From assembly GCF_001625215.2 (NCBI RefSeq), contig NC_030383.2, positions 4,848,779 through 4,912,778 of the forward strand: 64,000 bases of DNA, written 5' to 3'. Under the pieces are notes generated by a model. The model was not told where the DNA came from and did no database searches. It worked only from the letters and a program-made list of their open reading frames with translations. The translations under genes and the position numbers were made by a program. The stretch's first letter is position 1. The number at the start of each line of letters is the position of its first letter. The DNA comes from Daucus carota subsp. sativus. Taxonomy: Eukaryota; Streptophyta; Magnoliopsida; Apiales; Apiaceae. Shown here in pieces: positions 35,524-47,845 of this stretch.

Positions 35524-37683
35524 TGCTTATGAGGTTGAAACCAACAACTAAGTCACATGGAACTGATAGACCTGTAACTTTTCAAAAGCATTATTTCCCG
35601 GAACCCTTATACGATTTTTCAGTTTCAGGTTTCCATGTGCACATTCTGAAGCTTAGCTGCCTTATACAAAATTAAACTCCTTGCAGCCAACCAATGCTTC
35701 CAGTTACTTGTCTTAATTCAAATGTATAAATTCTCGGTCTGAAATAACCAGGAAACGTAAGTTAAACTTCCAATTTCATCAGGAAAAGCTAAATAATCAG
35801 GAAGTCCTATTAAAAATAAAAAAACTAAGATTGTGTTTGGGAACATGTAATTTATTTCAAAATTTGGAATTCAAATGACATGATTTGAGCTGTCATTTCA
35901 AATTCTCAACTTTATACTAGTATTCGAATGTGAAATCCAAATCCAATTTTTTTTTGTGAATCCAAACATGTCATTTGCTCAAATCCAAAATTTTAAATAA
36001 GCTCCCAAACAGGCCATAAATATATTTGAAGCTTCATCAACCTCCCAAAACAAAATATAATGCTAAATGCTAATACGGGTTCCTCATACATATGATTGTA
36101 TGAGGCCTTCTTTTTCCTTCTAATTTATAACCATAATCAGTTCGACAACTAAAGGAGAAGAAAGATAGGCTTCCACAAAAAGTACTCAGTCCTCTGATAC
36201 TTGCACCCACTGGGGGACTTTATTTGTATGCTTCAATGTCAACTACACGGAAAAATATTATCTGAGCTAAACAAAATCAGTTAATAAAATTTTGGACAAG
36301 TAGGAGGAGTTCATCTACTCTCTTCGTATTGTCTCTTTTATCCTCATTGATCGTCAATTATAAAACAAACTTGTTTCGAAATCCATTAACCCTTATACCT
36401 CCTTAAGTAATAAACAAGAGAAAACCAATATTATATGCAAATTCAATGAAAATGAAAGGAATGGAAAGATGTTGAGAAAAAAATAAAACAGTATACCTGT
36501 CACCTTCGAACAGATCCTTCTTTTCATTGTATTATATACAAATCTATCCTTCATACTTTTATTATAATACAAATCTATCCTTCTTTTCATTTTGTTATAA
36601 TTAAATCCACACGAATAACTTATAAACCCACGAAACAAGAACAAGTATATTGAATGGTCCCCTACAAGCCATTTTAGACTACAAATTCTTCGATCCAGCA
36701 ACAAATCACCGGCCACATTAGTACAAATCTCCGGTTACAACTCATTCTAGTTTTCTAGCTAAAATGGTATGTGCTTAAACACACACACAGACATACAGTA
36801 AGAAAAAAAATTTAAAAGATAACTTTACTTTCTGATGTTCACTTTCAATAGCCTAGCATAGCAGTAGCAAACAGAATATCCAAAGTAATGTAAAGATTTG
36901 CAGAAATGCACATATAATTATTCAGATTAGCTAATAAAATACAAAGATCATTCAACAGATTATAGCTAAGCTGACTCAAACAGCTTGATGTTAAAAGTTT
37001 AAAAGGGGTGATTGAAATAAGCACAGTAGGCAGATAGATTCAGAAATGAGCATAAATAGAGTGAGATTTGAACAATATGTACTTACACAACAAAGATTGA
37101 GCTGGAGAGATCTGAAAATATGTTCGGCGGAGAGAGGGAGAGAGAGATTTGTATTATGAAACCCTAACGGTGTTCTGCAAGAATAATGTATCGAGAGAGA
37201 GAGAGATTGGGGATTGGGGAGAGAGGAGAGAGGTTAATGTGTAGATACATGCACTTGTATCTATCTATCGTTGCTGTTGAGTTACAGTACTTCGTTTGTA
37301 TTTTGAAACAGGGCCCACACGGTGGTAAAGTAATGTGTCGCACGTCAGAACATTGGTAGCAGTAATTTGTTGTTTCTTTAAGTTCATTTTGTTTGAAATT
37401 TTTGTAATCAACCCCCTTTAGTGAAGGTAGTATAAACCATAAAGACTTGTTAGTTTTCAATTTTGTCTTAAAGCAGTTTATTTATGGTTCCTGTTTATCT
37501 AGGTTAAAAGTTGTTCCAAAATTAGTAGGAAAAATTGTAATCTGATATTAAAACAAGAAAAAAGTTCCTTCATGATGACGGTTTTATAGTAATTTTCCAC
37601 AAATCACGTAGTATATTTTTTGTTGTCATTGATGCTTCTCGTGATTTTTTTATGTTCAAGGGTTTATATAATAAATAAATTAA
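35524..37683. other. Kinase 5' region
   Basis: Upstream of the kinase start codon. GA-rich sequence at about 37120-37230 and a GTAAGT donor near 37082 on the minus strand suggest a 5' UTR exon there and a 5' UTR intron of roughly 1.5 kb. A Tourist-like MITE sits within it (35829-36016). Short ORFs at 36393-36716 and 37164-37460 have no recognisable content. Confidence 0.45.
35829..36016. mobile_element. Tourist-like (Harbinger) MITE
   Basis: 188 bp with ends containing TGTTTGGGA(A) on the left and TCCCAAACAGGCCA on the right, flanked by TAA at 35826-35828 and 36017-36019. The right end closely matches the right end of the 37684-41632 Harbinger element (CCAAACAGGCCA), so that element or a sibling could have mobilised it. 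The left end is decayed. Confidence 0.65.
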
Positions 37684-37913
37684 GGGGCCGTTTGGATTCA
37701 CATATTTCATTTCAAATAATGAATTTTAATTCCTAGATTTCAAATCCAGAATTTCAAATTCAAATATCATGTTTGGTAAGTACAAGAATTTCAAATTCCA
37801 ATGGTGTTTGGGAATTACTACAATTTCATTTGAAAATTCAAATTAAAAATACATCAAATTAGTACTATTCAATGAAATAGTCTTTTACACAATTTTAAAA
37901 ATACGCCTAAATA

Positions 37914-38834
37914 CTATGAGTCACTAATAAGCAACATGATCCAGCTTCGCTTTTTCTCATTATCCGGCAAATTTTTAAGCATTTCAAACTCATCAACTTT
38001 GTCATTCACGAATCTCTTGACAGCCCTCATAGCTTGATCATCCGTAATACCAATAACTTCAGATACGACCTCATATATTTCTTTGCACGTGGGTCTTGGA
38101 GGCTCTTTTGCTTTGCTCACATATTCTTTAAATGACTCTGCGAAACTGGTAACAGCATCAGCTAAACGATCTCTTTTCTGTCTCTTGTTTGATTCTCCCG
38201 AACCCGTCTCAGCAGTGCTAATGTCATTTTCTAGCTCCATGGCAGTAGCTGACTCCTCAAACTGCTCTGCACCATCACCAGTGGCTCTATCGGAGGCAAA
38301 TAAAGTACATATGTCATCCCAATTCTGAATGCACTTGTTCTGGTATGCAGAAGCATCTGGACATCCCTGTCCAAGTTCAGAGTTGATCTATATTAGATTT
38401 TTAACACTGATATACACCAAAAGAAAGACAAGTTCTGGGAAACAATTTATAACAGTGAGAGTGGCTAACTGGCTACCTGATCTTAAAAGAGTACGTAAAT
38501 GACAGAACTGATCTTAGTAGTATTTGAACTACTGATATAGCCCGGGAATGCAGAGATAGAAATAGAGCACACAAACAGAAATTAGCAAAATTTACACTGC
38601 AGTTTTGCTGCAGAGGAAACTCATTTCCTAGAATCAACATAAATACTTCATCGTTTTAAGCTTCAGGGGTCAGGACTAATCAATACTGATCTGGCTCATG
38701 TACTTGCACATTAAATAGTGACATCAATATTGATTTAACACGGGAAGGAAGTCGATAAAAAAGAATTATTCAGTATGTAACTGAACCCAAAGTTCTGCTT
38801 ATTAAACTGTAAAGCCAAAAGAGACTAAAGAATA

Positions 38835-38887
<53 letters not shown>

Positions 38888-39329
38888 TCTGATGACATTA
38901 ACAGTACTCATAGATGACCCGCTGTTACACATAAAATCAGATGTAAAAATATTTAATAAGGAAAAATTAATTTACCTCACAATAAGCTTTCCATTCTACA
39001 AGATCTTCTATCGGTATTACTAGCATCTTCTTTTCTTCGTCTCAATTGAATTTGGTATAATTTCGAATATCAGAAATCACACCATAATGTTTCTTCCCAA
39101 TCTTAATCCGGTGCTTCACATGTTCCACAGTAACTAATATACTCTTTTCAATCCGCAGCTTATCAACCACAGCCTGGTAAGCTTGACTTTTAAAATTTCC
39201 GTCACCCTTATTTCCTTCATTAATTTGATCATACAGTGTTGATGTTAATATGCTGTCCATCTCAGGGGTCCATGCTAAATATCCCCTTTTCTGAGCAGGT
39301 ACGGTTGGCTGATCAGCTGGTGGAGCCAT
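37914..39329 (-). pseudogene. Harbinger Myb/SANT-like protein, one nonsense codon
   Basis: The second gene of the Harbinger element, whose product helps the transposase bind DNA and enter the nucleus. Exon 1 (38976-39329) starts MAPPADQP and carries the Myb-like fold (YLAWTPEMDSIL, then YQAVVDKL and EHVKHRIKIGKKHY). Exon 2 (37914-38366) joins in phase through GT-AG and holds the C-terminal part (CIQNWDDICTLF, ITDDQAMRAVKRFV). In exon 1 the family normally has Trp before Asp-Glu; here TGA at 39042-39044 takes that place (FN, stop, DEEKKML). The frame stays open after the stop to the donor, so a single recent TGG to TGA change is the simplest reading. Sequencing error should be excluded. Confidence 0.82.
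38841..38882. repeat. TA microsatellite in the Harbinger intron
   Basis: About 21 TA units within the intron of the Myb-like gene (38367-38975). Confidence 0.95.
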
Positions 39330-39643
39330 AGGCTGTTTTCCTTGTCTTCGGGACCTAGAAAAGAAAAGCAGAGACATTTATAATCAATCAACCATTGCAA
39401 CCTGCAAAAGAAAAACAGAACCCTATGCAGCTAACAGGAGATCAATAATCAACCACCAGAAATAGTGATCCAAAACACTAACAGAATCAGCCAAAAGTCA
39501 GCCAAGTAAAAACAGTGAATTCAATAATCAACATGAAATTAACAAGTTGGATCCAAGAATTAACAAAAATTGCCAAGTTTGTAACTAAAATTCCAGAGTA
39601 TACTACAGAACATATTGCTGATTAGATAAAACTGATAAAACAT

Positions 39644-40974
39644 TTATATAGCTCTAGTCCGTCCAACATATTCTTCAAACATTTTCTTTGCAAGATCATC
39701 TCTAAATTCGTTCCATTCGTTTGTTGATCTAGCGGTGGATATGTAATCATCTTCGTCATCTTCCACATCAATTCCTTCCATCCTATCCAAGTCTCTTTCT
39801 ACTTCTTGCATAAAGACTCTTTCTTCCATTTTTTCCTCCCTCAAAAAGTTATGGAGAATAAAACATGCATTAATGATTCTAACTTGAATTTTTTTTGGAT
39901 AAAAGCTAGCATCTCTCAATATAGCCCAACGCTTCTTCAACAATCCAAAAGCCCTCTCAATGGTATTGCGAGCGGACGAGTGTCTCAAGTTGAAAAGCTC
40001 TTTGTGATTAGTAGGAGTGTTTCCTCGCCACAAATTCAAATGGTATCGAGTCCCCTTATAAGGAGATAGGAATCCTTCGCTGTTAGTAAAGCCCAAATCC
40101 ACAAGAAAATACTTTTCTGCATCATGTAAGTTAAGCATTTTAATAATTAAGTGTTGAGAAGTGGTAGACCAAAATTAAAGAATGAGCAAATTCTTACTTC
40201 TAGGCACTTTCAAGCCATTAGATCTACGGAGGGCATCACGAAGAACACGAGGATCCGATGCTGATCCTTCCCAACCAGGCAAGACATATGTAAAACACAA
40301 GTCTGGATCACACGTGGCTAGAACATTAGTGCTAATATCCCCTTTTCTATCTCTATAGCGAGGCCGATCCTCAACAGGGACAGTCATTTTGATGTGTGTC
40401 CCATCAAGGGCTCCAACAGCACCCTAAATATATGTTTAGTTCTTGTTCAATAATATATTTCTTATGATTTTAACTACATAATTAGCAATTGAATTTGAAT
40501 TTGCTTTTATATTACCTCAAACCACTTCCATTGGTTATCATGGACATAACTAGTGGCATGGTCTACTTTTCTTATGTAATCCTTCCCCAACTTGAGTACT
40601 GATCCAAGTACTATATGAAATTGTCGACTCACTGTCTCTCCAGAACGTGCAAACACAGCTTGTATAGTTCTATTTTTCAAATCATGTGCTAGAGTGTGAA
40701 GAAACAATGCGACAACTTCTTTCACAGTGACATGTTTCGTAGTTACTAATCCGCCTTTAGTTTCCAAAAGATGACATAACTTCTCGAATCGTCGTATATC
40801 AAGACGCAATTGTTCACGACAAATTCTATCAATCTTTAATGTATTCATCCAAGTAGCTCTAATTTGAGAGCGATCATAATTATTCCAAGTCAACCCCTTC
40901 GACCTATGATTCTTACCGTAACAAGCTGCCACTACTACGTGAATGAAACCTATAACTAACATTACAAACTCCAT
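39644..40974 (-). CDS. Harbinger DDE transposase (HARBI1/ALP1-like)
   Basis: Three exons, 40516-40974, 40198-40423 and 39644-40117 (acceptor at 40117/40116), join in phase with GT-AG introns. The frame is open a little upstream of the ATG at 40974, so a 5' exon may exist. Exon 1 has the N-terminal helical part (RRFEKLCHLLE, GETVSRQFHIVL). The DDE_Tnp_4 catalytic residues are all present: Asp in GALDGTH, Asp in PGWEGSASDPRVL, Glu in NTIERAFGLLKKRW. The C-terminus is acidic (DVEDDEDDY). Total length about 386 aa, in the usual range. No stop or frameshift, so it could be active. Related domesticated host genes (ALP1, HARBI1) exist, but the TIRs and TAA duplication show this copy is part of a transposon. 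Confidence 0.92.
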
Positions 40975-41632
40975 TTCCTCATCCTCCCTTGAACGCTTTT
41001 GTGAAACATTCGAGACATTTAAATTTCTGTGATTCAGTTGGGGGAAAAATATACAATTATCAACATAATCACTATTAAGTTACGAATTTCTAATATATAC
41101 AAAAACAAGAGCAGAATTAAACATCTGTAAATTAATAAACAGTAGTGTTCGGAATTCTTACCCATGAGATGAATGAGCTGACTTACCCCTTGAACTGCAA
41201 CATAAAACCAACGAAAATGAGAAACTTGCTGATAGGATCTCATCTGTGCGAAAGTTTTGAATCAATTGAGTGTTAAACATACCTCATTAGAGTAATCAGA
41301 GCGAGAATGGACGAGGAGAGCGATGGGGGATCGAGAGGGAGGAGGAGAGCGAGAGCACGCGAGCAGAGAGACGCGAGAGAGATGCGAGAGTCCCAGCGAG
41401 AGCAGAGAGACTCGCGAGAGAGAGGTTTCGAGAGGGTTTCCTATGGGCTTTCTGTTATTTCAAATGACACCAAATAAAAAGTTATTTCCAAATGCTATAC
41501 TAGTATACTGGGCTTGTATTTTAATTAGCTGAGATTTGGGCCAAATCCAAATTCAAATATTTTATTTATCCAAACAAGGTATTTGGTTCAAATTCAGCAT
41601 TTCAAATGAAATGCTCCTATCCAAACAGGCCA

Positions 41633-44106
41633 TAAGGTGGAATAATAAATACTAGAAAGTACTATAAGTAAATTCTTTCATTGAAGAGTAATGTTTTTTT
41701 GATATATAACTAATAATTGCATAAATCTATGGGCCATCACTAAGCTTCATATGAACTACATATTAAACCAGTGGTAGGACTTGGGAGTATCTATTATTCT
41801 TTTAGTTGAAATATAAAAGTTAGTGCATAAATTAGCTTTTCTGAAAGACTCTTGAATAATATTGAGTTGGGACGATCTTGTCTTCATACTTCTTATCGGC
41901 CTTCGAGCTTTGTTTTTAGAAATAAATTAATTATATTTAAAATATATATATATATATAGAGTTAAGTTCAATGGAGACCACATTTTTTCTGAAGACTTGG
42001 AGACCACATATGTTCTGCAAGTAAAATATTTCATAAAAACATTGCAAAACGTATAATTTTACAAATCATGTTCTCCGAAATCATTATTACATTTAAAATC
42101 TTGAATATCATATAAGTTTTACATGTAGAACATTACAAAATGTTTTGTTCTATGAAATATGTTTAATTTGCAGAACATTTGTTCAACTTGCAAAACATGC
42201 ATTATCTACTTATTAAACATTGATGATCTTCAACAATTTTAATGAATACATGATATTTGTAGAACATATTTTACAAAATAATGTATTTTACAGTGTTTTG
42301 ATTGCAGAATATACGTGGTCTCCGAGGTCTCCGATAAAAATGCGGTCTCCATAGAACTTTCCTCTATATATATATATATATATATAATTTTTTAATAAGT
42401 TATGACTTATTTTTCTAAATAATGAATACTAAATACATATTAAATATGTTATATAGATATATATAATATTATATAGATTAAAGATATAATTATCCTACAT
42501 GAAAATTTTAAAAATGTTAAAAGGGTACCATTACTTTAATTAAATTATTTTGAGGTAAATCGTATATCGTAATTATGAGTATTAAGTTGTTTATCCCCTC
42601 GATTGTATATTATTTTCTTACATAGTGCTATTTTTAACTTCTATAATTACTCAAATGTTGATTATAAATATTAAAATTGTTTATTTTGTAGTTTTCAATT
42701 CAAATTTTGAAAAAAATAATAACAAATCACTGGGTATTTTAGCATACCATAATTTTATGTTGAAAAAGATTAAAAGAACGTTCTTGTATTAACATTAAAC
42801 CGTACGAGACGACCAGTGTTCCAATTACCGGACAAATGAGTTGGTTGGGAAACAAAATAATAAATCACATGTTGCTCGCACGTTATCATTTTTCCTATTC
42901 GAGACCAATAATTAAACTGTAAAGCAGAAACGGTAAAGAAAACAAAAGAACAGACCACGGTAATTTGTACATTAGGTGTGACAATGGAAGATCATCTCCC
43001 CTGGTTTTAAATCATTTTAAAAAAACAATATAATTACTCGATAACTAGTGATTAACGATAATTGTTAGTGAATATAATTAATAATTTTAACTAATTGAAT
43101 GCAGTGGTTGGATTTGGCTAGCATATTAAATTAATTGTTTATATAATTTTTTTTACTAAATAACCGATTGGTTAGTGTTTTACTCTCATTGTTCCTCTCA
43201 TTTCTTGACACTTTTTTAAGACGCGAATAAAATATAATTTCATAAATATTTCTTGTATAATAATTTAGATATATATTTATTCAGCAAAAAAATTACAAAT
43301 AATTTATCAAACTATATTTTTTTGATTATTTTTTACCATTTTTCACAACGCCTGACACGGAACTAGTGATGTTCGAACCAGAGGCGGATGGGGCAAGAGT
43401 GGTCATCCGACCCCCTTAAATTATTTTTTTTACTAAAATAAATTTTTTAATTGTTTATAAATTAAAAATGATCCTCTTGAATAATTTTTTATAAAAATTG
43501 CCCCTTAACATTTTCTGATGTCAAAATTTTTTCAGAGTGTGAAAGACAGACTCATGATCTTGTAATTAAACATTATTCTAATATATTTATTTGCTATTTT
43601 GCTTCTATGTGTTAATTTAGTTGCAAATTTTTTTTCCCGACCCCCCTTTTATCGAACCTGGATCCGTCATTGGTTCGAATCCGGGATCTTTTGGATCAAC
43701 GCAAGGTCCTGTTTATACTGAGACAGCTCTCCATTATCATTTAATTAATTTGTAAATATTAATTTTTAAGCGAAGCAACAAATTTAAAATATGTTAAACG
43801 TGAAATGCTACCACTATCAACACGTTTATGAAACGCAAAGCGAGTATCAAAGGTACTGTTAACAATAATTTTGGAGGTTTTTCCCCAAAGTGGGGGTTCT
43901 TAATCTTGCTGAAACGCTGAACTACATAAGATACAAATGTTATGCTTCCTCGTCAAATTTCTATCTTATTGAAGTTATAGAATTTTAGATCAATTATCTA
44001 AGGTACACATGGACTACCGCTTCCGATTGTATTAAGAGTTTGTCTGGGCTGTGTCTAAGAGGATATGTAAACATTGAAATTTATGAATTTGATGTATCTA
44101 AGAGTC
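41633..44106. other. Intergenic DNA with scattered repeats
   Basis: No exon. Holds the TA-bordered element at 41958-42365. At about 43386-43671 a candidate repeat starts AGAGGCGGAT and ends GATCCGTCATTG, flanked by GTTCGAACC and GGTTCGAAT. Its type is not clear. Confidence 0.4.
41958..42365. mobile_element. TIR element inserted in a TA microsatellite
   Basis: About 408 bp. The left end AGAGTTAAGTTCAATGGAGA and the right end read inward AGAGGAAAGTTCTATGGAGA are inverted repeats that extend with shared GACCAC/GACCGC and GGAGACCAC blocks for about 55 bp. TA repeats border both sides (41942-41957 and 42366-42386). No coding capacity. This recalls Micron-like elements, which target (TA)n, but the assignment is by analogy. 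Confidence 0.65.
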
Positions 44107-44322
44107 GTTTTGATTTTTCTTTCCACGTAATTTGAGGTGTAAAAAAACATACTTCTACATATTATTTTTTAAAATTTCTTTTTCTAAATATAAGTTTAAC
44201 ATTTATATTTTAATTTAGAAAAAAAAATTGAAAAATAATATGTAGAAGCCTGGTTTTTTTACACCTCAAATTACGTGTAAAAAGTCAAAAACAACTTTTA
44301 TTATAGGACAGAGGAGGAAGTA
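44107..44322. mobile_element. Degenerate Stowaway-like MITE (hairpin)
   Basis: A long imperfect hairpin: CACGTAATTTGAGGTGTAAA on the left pairs with TTTACACCTCAAATTACGTG on the right, plus TTCTACATATTATTTTT and its complement. The right end has ACAGAGGAGGAAGTA, like a Stowaway terminus; the left terminus is decayed. The same GAGGTGTAAAAAAA word occurs in the MITE at 62494. Confidence 0.65.
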
Positions 44323-44546
44323 TATTAACCGATGTAGTTGTAAAAATACAAGATATCCATTGTTATTAGGTAGTACTCTAAGTGAAATCAAAACAAAGCC
44401 ATTGTATTAATATACATCTCCAGGATCCTCTGCGGCGCAAATTTCCTGAGCAAGGTAAAGAGCAAAGACTCCCATGTCACCTCAATGTTCAATCATTAAA
44501 TGAACAAATTTGTGCTGTTTGCCTCTCGACTTCTAAGCAATTCTAA

Positions 44547-45009
44547 GAGGGGTGTATTGGATTGAGATTTTAAAGCATTTTTTTGCATTCATGAAATCCG
44601 AGGGTATTCGATTGGGATTGTTTGAAATCCATTAAAATCTTGAGGTATTCAATTGGGATTTCAAATTATGCTACAAAATCTGGTGGTATTCAATTGGGAT
44701 TTTAAATTATGCTTTAAAATCCGATGGTATTCAATTGAGATTGTTTAAAATTCATTAAAATCTGATGGTATTCAAATGCTGATGGATTTTTTTTCATTTC
44801 ATAAAATGGTGGATTTTGTGGCATTCTTCAGTGTATTTTAAGTTTTTTGAAATCCCACCAAAATCAATGGGATTTTGAAGCATTGTGCTTAAATCCTATA
44901 AACTCTGCGACATTTGATTAACAATTTGCACAAAATCAAAATCACATACAATCCATTAAAATCCATAGACTAAAAACAATCCATTAAAATCCCAATCGAA
45001 TACACCCCG
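44547..45009. mobile_element. Harbinger/Tourist-like MITE, TGTATT family
   Basis: 463 bp; ends GAGGGGTGTATTGGATTG and CAATCGAATACACCCCG are inverted repeats flanked by TAA at 44544-44546 and 45010-45012. Internally the phrase GGTATTCAATTGGGATT(T) recurs several times. A decayed relative lies at 60664-61048. No ORF. Confidence 0.75.
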
Positions 45010-45142
45010 TAAATCTAAATTGATAACTGCACATAATACTCCCTTCCTAGATTGTCATTTGTCGGTAGACCTGTACACAGGAGTAATATATTACGGGATG
45101 GAATGTCCCAACCTCCTAGGCCTAGGGATAATTTAAGTAGTA

Positions 45143-45423
45143 CTCCCTCCGTCCCACCCAATTCTTTACATTGGGTTTGGGCACGGAGGTTAAGAAATAT
45201 GTATAAAGTAGTGGAAAAGAGAAAGAAAAGTGGATGAAGTGGTGGGACCCATTGGTTTTTAATATATAAAAGGGAGATAGTGGAGTAAAAGTAGTGTGAA
45301 AAGGAAGAAAAAATGAGAAAGTGGTGGGACCCATTACCTATTTTAGGAAAGTTTTGTAATGTAAAGAAATGAGTGGGACGGCTTAAAAAGGAAACTGTAA
45401 AGAATCTGCTGGGACGGAGGGAG
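45143..45423. mobile_element. Stowaway-type MITE
   Basis: 281 bp, bounded by CTCCCTCCGTCCCA and TGGGACGGAGGGAG, with inner matches (AATTCTTTACA and TGTAAAGAATC) and TA on each side (45141-45142, 45424-45425). Both short ORFs here lie in its TIR and body. Confidence 0.85.
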
Positions 45424-46962
45424 TACTACATTCGTTAAGGGAGACTTGATTGCCTAAACTCAATGCATCGGCAATTTTGTGGGGAAGGAGTCGATGGTAG
45501 ATGGTACTGGATGGTAGTTGGTTTAATCACGTAAATTCGGTTTTCATGTCTGTCTTGAGCCTTCCTCTCCGATTATAAAGACAACAATTAAGGCGTGGAC
45601 ATCGTGGCAATGACATTTCTTGATTAAAAGGTGAATTAAAATTTTAGTATATTATCTTTTGAAAAATGATATGTATTTCAATATTTTGTTTCCAAATTTG
45701 TATGACAATAATCAATAATAATGAATTTTCCTATATACACATAATCCATCCGATTGGAATCATTCATTTATTTATTATGCCGTTTGAGAAAAAAATGAAA
45801 CAAGATTTGAGATACATAACATTATTCTTATTTTTTTAATATATAATACAAATATTATTTTAGAAAAAATCATGTAATCTTAATGCAATATTAAATTTAA
45901 GTTTTTCACGGTAAAGATTAATGTTAATACTTGAAAATTAAACACAAATATTATCAAAACCTTTAAATAAATAAATGACATGTGTCTGTCTTTAGACATG
46001 TTATTTGTATGTAATTATGCTTAATAATAGATAAATTTATTATTTATACATAATCAAAATACTTAGAAGCGTGTGCTAAAATCTCTAATAAATATGCGTC
46101 GAGAAAAAAGAATCTCACAAATATATGAAACAGAGTGGATGGAATAAATTTTTTCGGCCAAATCACTGAAAAGAAAGAAATTTTTAGACTTCGTCGGGGC
46201 ACATCAAAACATCAACAATGCAAGCCTATTTTATGGATCGAGACTCGAGAACAGGAACGAGAAACCTGGACAACTCTATTTATGCATCGGGTGAAACTTG
46301 TTAGAAGTGGGCACTAGGCAGCCCACCCGGATGGCAAACCATTTACATGCCTTTGGTTTATTTGCTACGGGGCATGGTTGGGATCATTTTCATTGAAGTT
46401 TTCATCCTTATTTAAATCTATTTGACAATAAGGGCTTGATAATTAATTATTAGTGAAGTAAATTAATATTTAATTGTTAATTAAATAATTGAAGTATTTT
46501 TTTATTTAATTAGTTATTTTTCCTAAAACAATTTAGCAAATAGTTATTTCCTTAATTTTAAAACATATTTATGTAAAAGCAATTCAATTCTCTCCCTAAA
46601 TTAGCAGCGAGATATGAAAACAAACAGAGGATTGGTATCTTACTTTGTGGGTATGGTATGACCTGGCATTATTTTTAATTTTTCTTTCTATATGTCGACA
46701 TTCTGGATTTTATTTTATTGCATATCCTCTGTTTCTTTTCAAATTTAGAAAATTTGATTTTTCTATATTTGTATATTATTTTAGTATGCATATTATAAGG
46801 GTTTTTCATTGGAGGATGCATCTGACTATCATCTGTCTATACAATTATATATGTGGTTAGTTTTTGAATTTGGATTTGATTTACAGGAATTTTATAGAAA
46901 AAAATACATTTACTCTCTCTATGAATATTTTTTAGAACTTAATACACTTTTGAATTTACACA
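45424..46962. other. AT-rich DNA left of the gene-fragment patchwork
   Basis: No recognisable exon. A 60-aa frame at 46135-46317 has no family I recognise. If the Helitron that ends at 50922 starts in this stretch, I could not find a clear TC start. Confidence 0.3.
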
Positions 46963-47109
46963 TATTTTCCATCGACTTTAATGCATAAAGCTTTTGGAGG
47001 TTATGGAGCACTGAATGTCTTTGCCAGACCTAGAATCCCAGTCCCGTATCCATTACTTGATGGAGATTTTAGTTTAGTTATTGGTAATTGGCACACAAGC
47101 GGTCACAAG
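46963..47109 (+). pseudogene. SKU5-like multicopper oxidase exon fragment (later part)
   Basis: 49 codons with no stop: YFPSTLMHKAFGGYGALNV, then RPRIPVPYP, DGDFSLVIG and WHTSGHK, followed by a GTGAGA donor. This is the plant SKU5/SKS (monocopper oxidase-like) segment that in an intact gene comes directly after the fragment seen at 47731. Here it lies about 620 bp before it, on the same strand. No other exon of the gene was found. Likely a captured or rearranged fragment, not a working gene. Confidence 0.8.
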
Positions 47110-47730
47110 GTGAGAAACATATATGACTTTCCAATACTTATTTTGTTATTTTAATGTCAGGCTTGGTTATTTTAAGATCTTTTGAATGGCTTTTCCAAAT
47201 TTTAATTGTTTCAATCAAGTAATAATTTCATTGTCAATATACTCCTAATTCCTGCTAGCTTTCTCTTCCAATATTTATTTCGACTTCTCTTAAGAATGTG
47301 ATTCAGCTGATAATACTGCAGCTTAAGCTGATGTGGCTGGTGTTTTAAGCCTGTGATTCTGCAGAGGGAATAAAAGAACCAATTGAGGCTGTTGCAGTTT
47401 TTGCAAATTCTGTTGACAGATTTTTCAAAGGCAGGCAGGGGTTTCAGCCTTCAAGCACGCAAATTCTGCTCCATATTACTATTGAGTTCATGTGCCATTT
47501 TTGATCTACTCTATGTCATGTTATAATCATTCTTTATATCATAGTGTTTGGGATACTAGACGGTAACTTTTTAGTAGGAACTCTGATAAAAATATAGACA
47601 ATTTTGATGGGTCTAAAGCTGGCTCAAGTTTGAATCTTTGTGATGAACTGTCAGATTATGTGGCAAAAGCTAATTTAATGGATACATATTACATATTGTC
47701 GATCTGAACTGACATGACTTTCATCATCAG

Positions 47731-47845
47731 GAATAGAATCAAACAGCGGAAGAACTCTTGGCAGGATGGAGTTCTGGTGACAAATTCCCTATTCCAAATT
47801 CTAATTATGCATACAAGTTTCAGACCAAAGATCAGATCAATATGA
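47731..47845 (+). pseudogene. SKU5-like oxidase exon fragment (earlier part), frameshifted
   Basis: After a CATCAG acceptor the sequence reads NRIKQRKNSWQDGVLVTN, a hallmark of SKU5/SKS proteins, then loses one base near 47785 and continues in the next frame as PIPNSNYAYKFQTKDQI. The frameshift shows it is non-functional. It should precede the segment at 46963 in a normal gene, so the order is reversed relative to the gene. Confidence 0.82.

Larger units (their letters stand above)
37684..41632 (-). mobile_element. PIF/Harbinger DNA transposon, nearly complete
   Basis: 3949 bp with imperfect TIRs of about 44 bp (left GGGGCCGTTTGGAT, right read inward TGGCCTGTTTGGAT, followed by shared CATTTCATTT and GAATTT blocks) and the TAA target duplication at 37681-37683 and 41633-41635. 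Both standard genes are on the minus strand: a DDE transposase (39644-40974) and a Myb/SANT-like protein (37914-39329). The Myb-like gene has one in-frame stop, so the element may need help from another copy. Confidence 0.92.
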
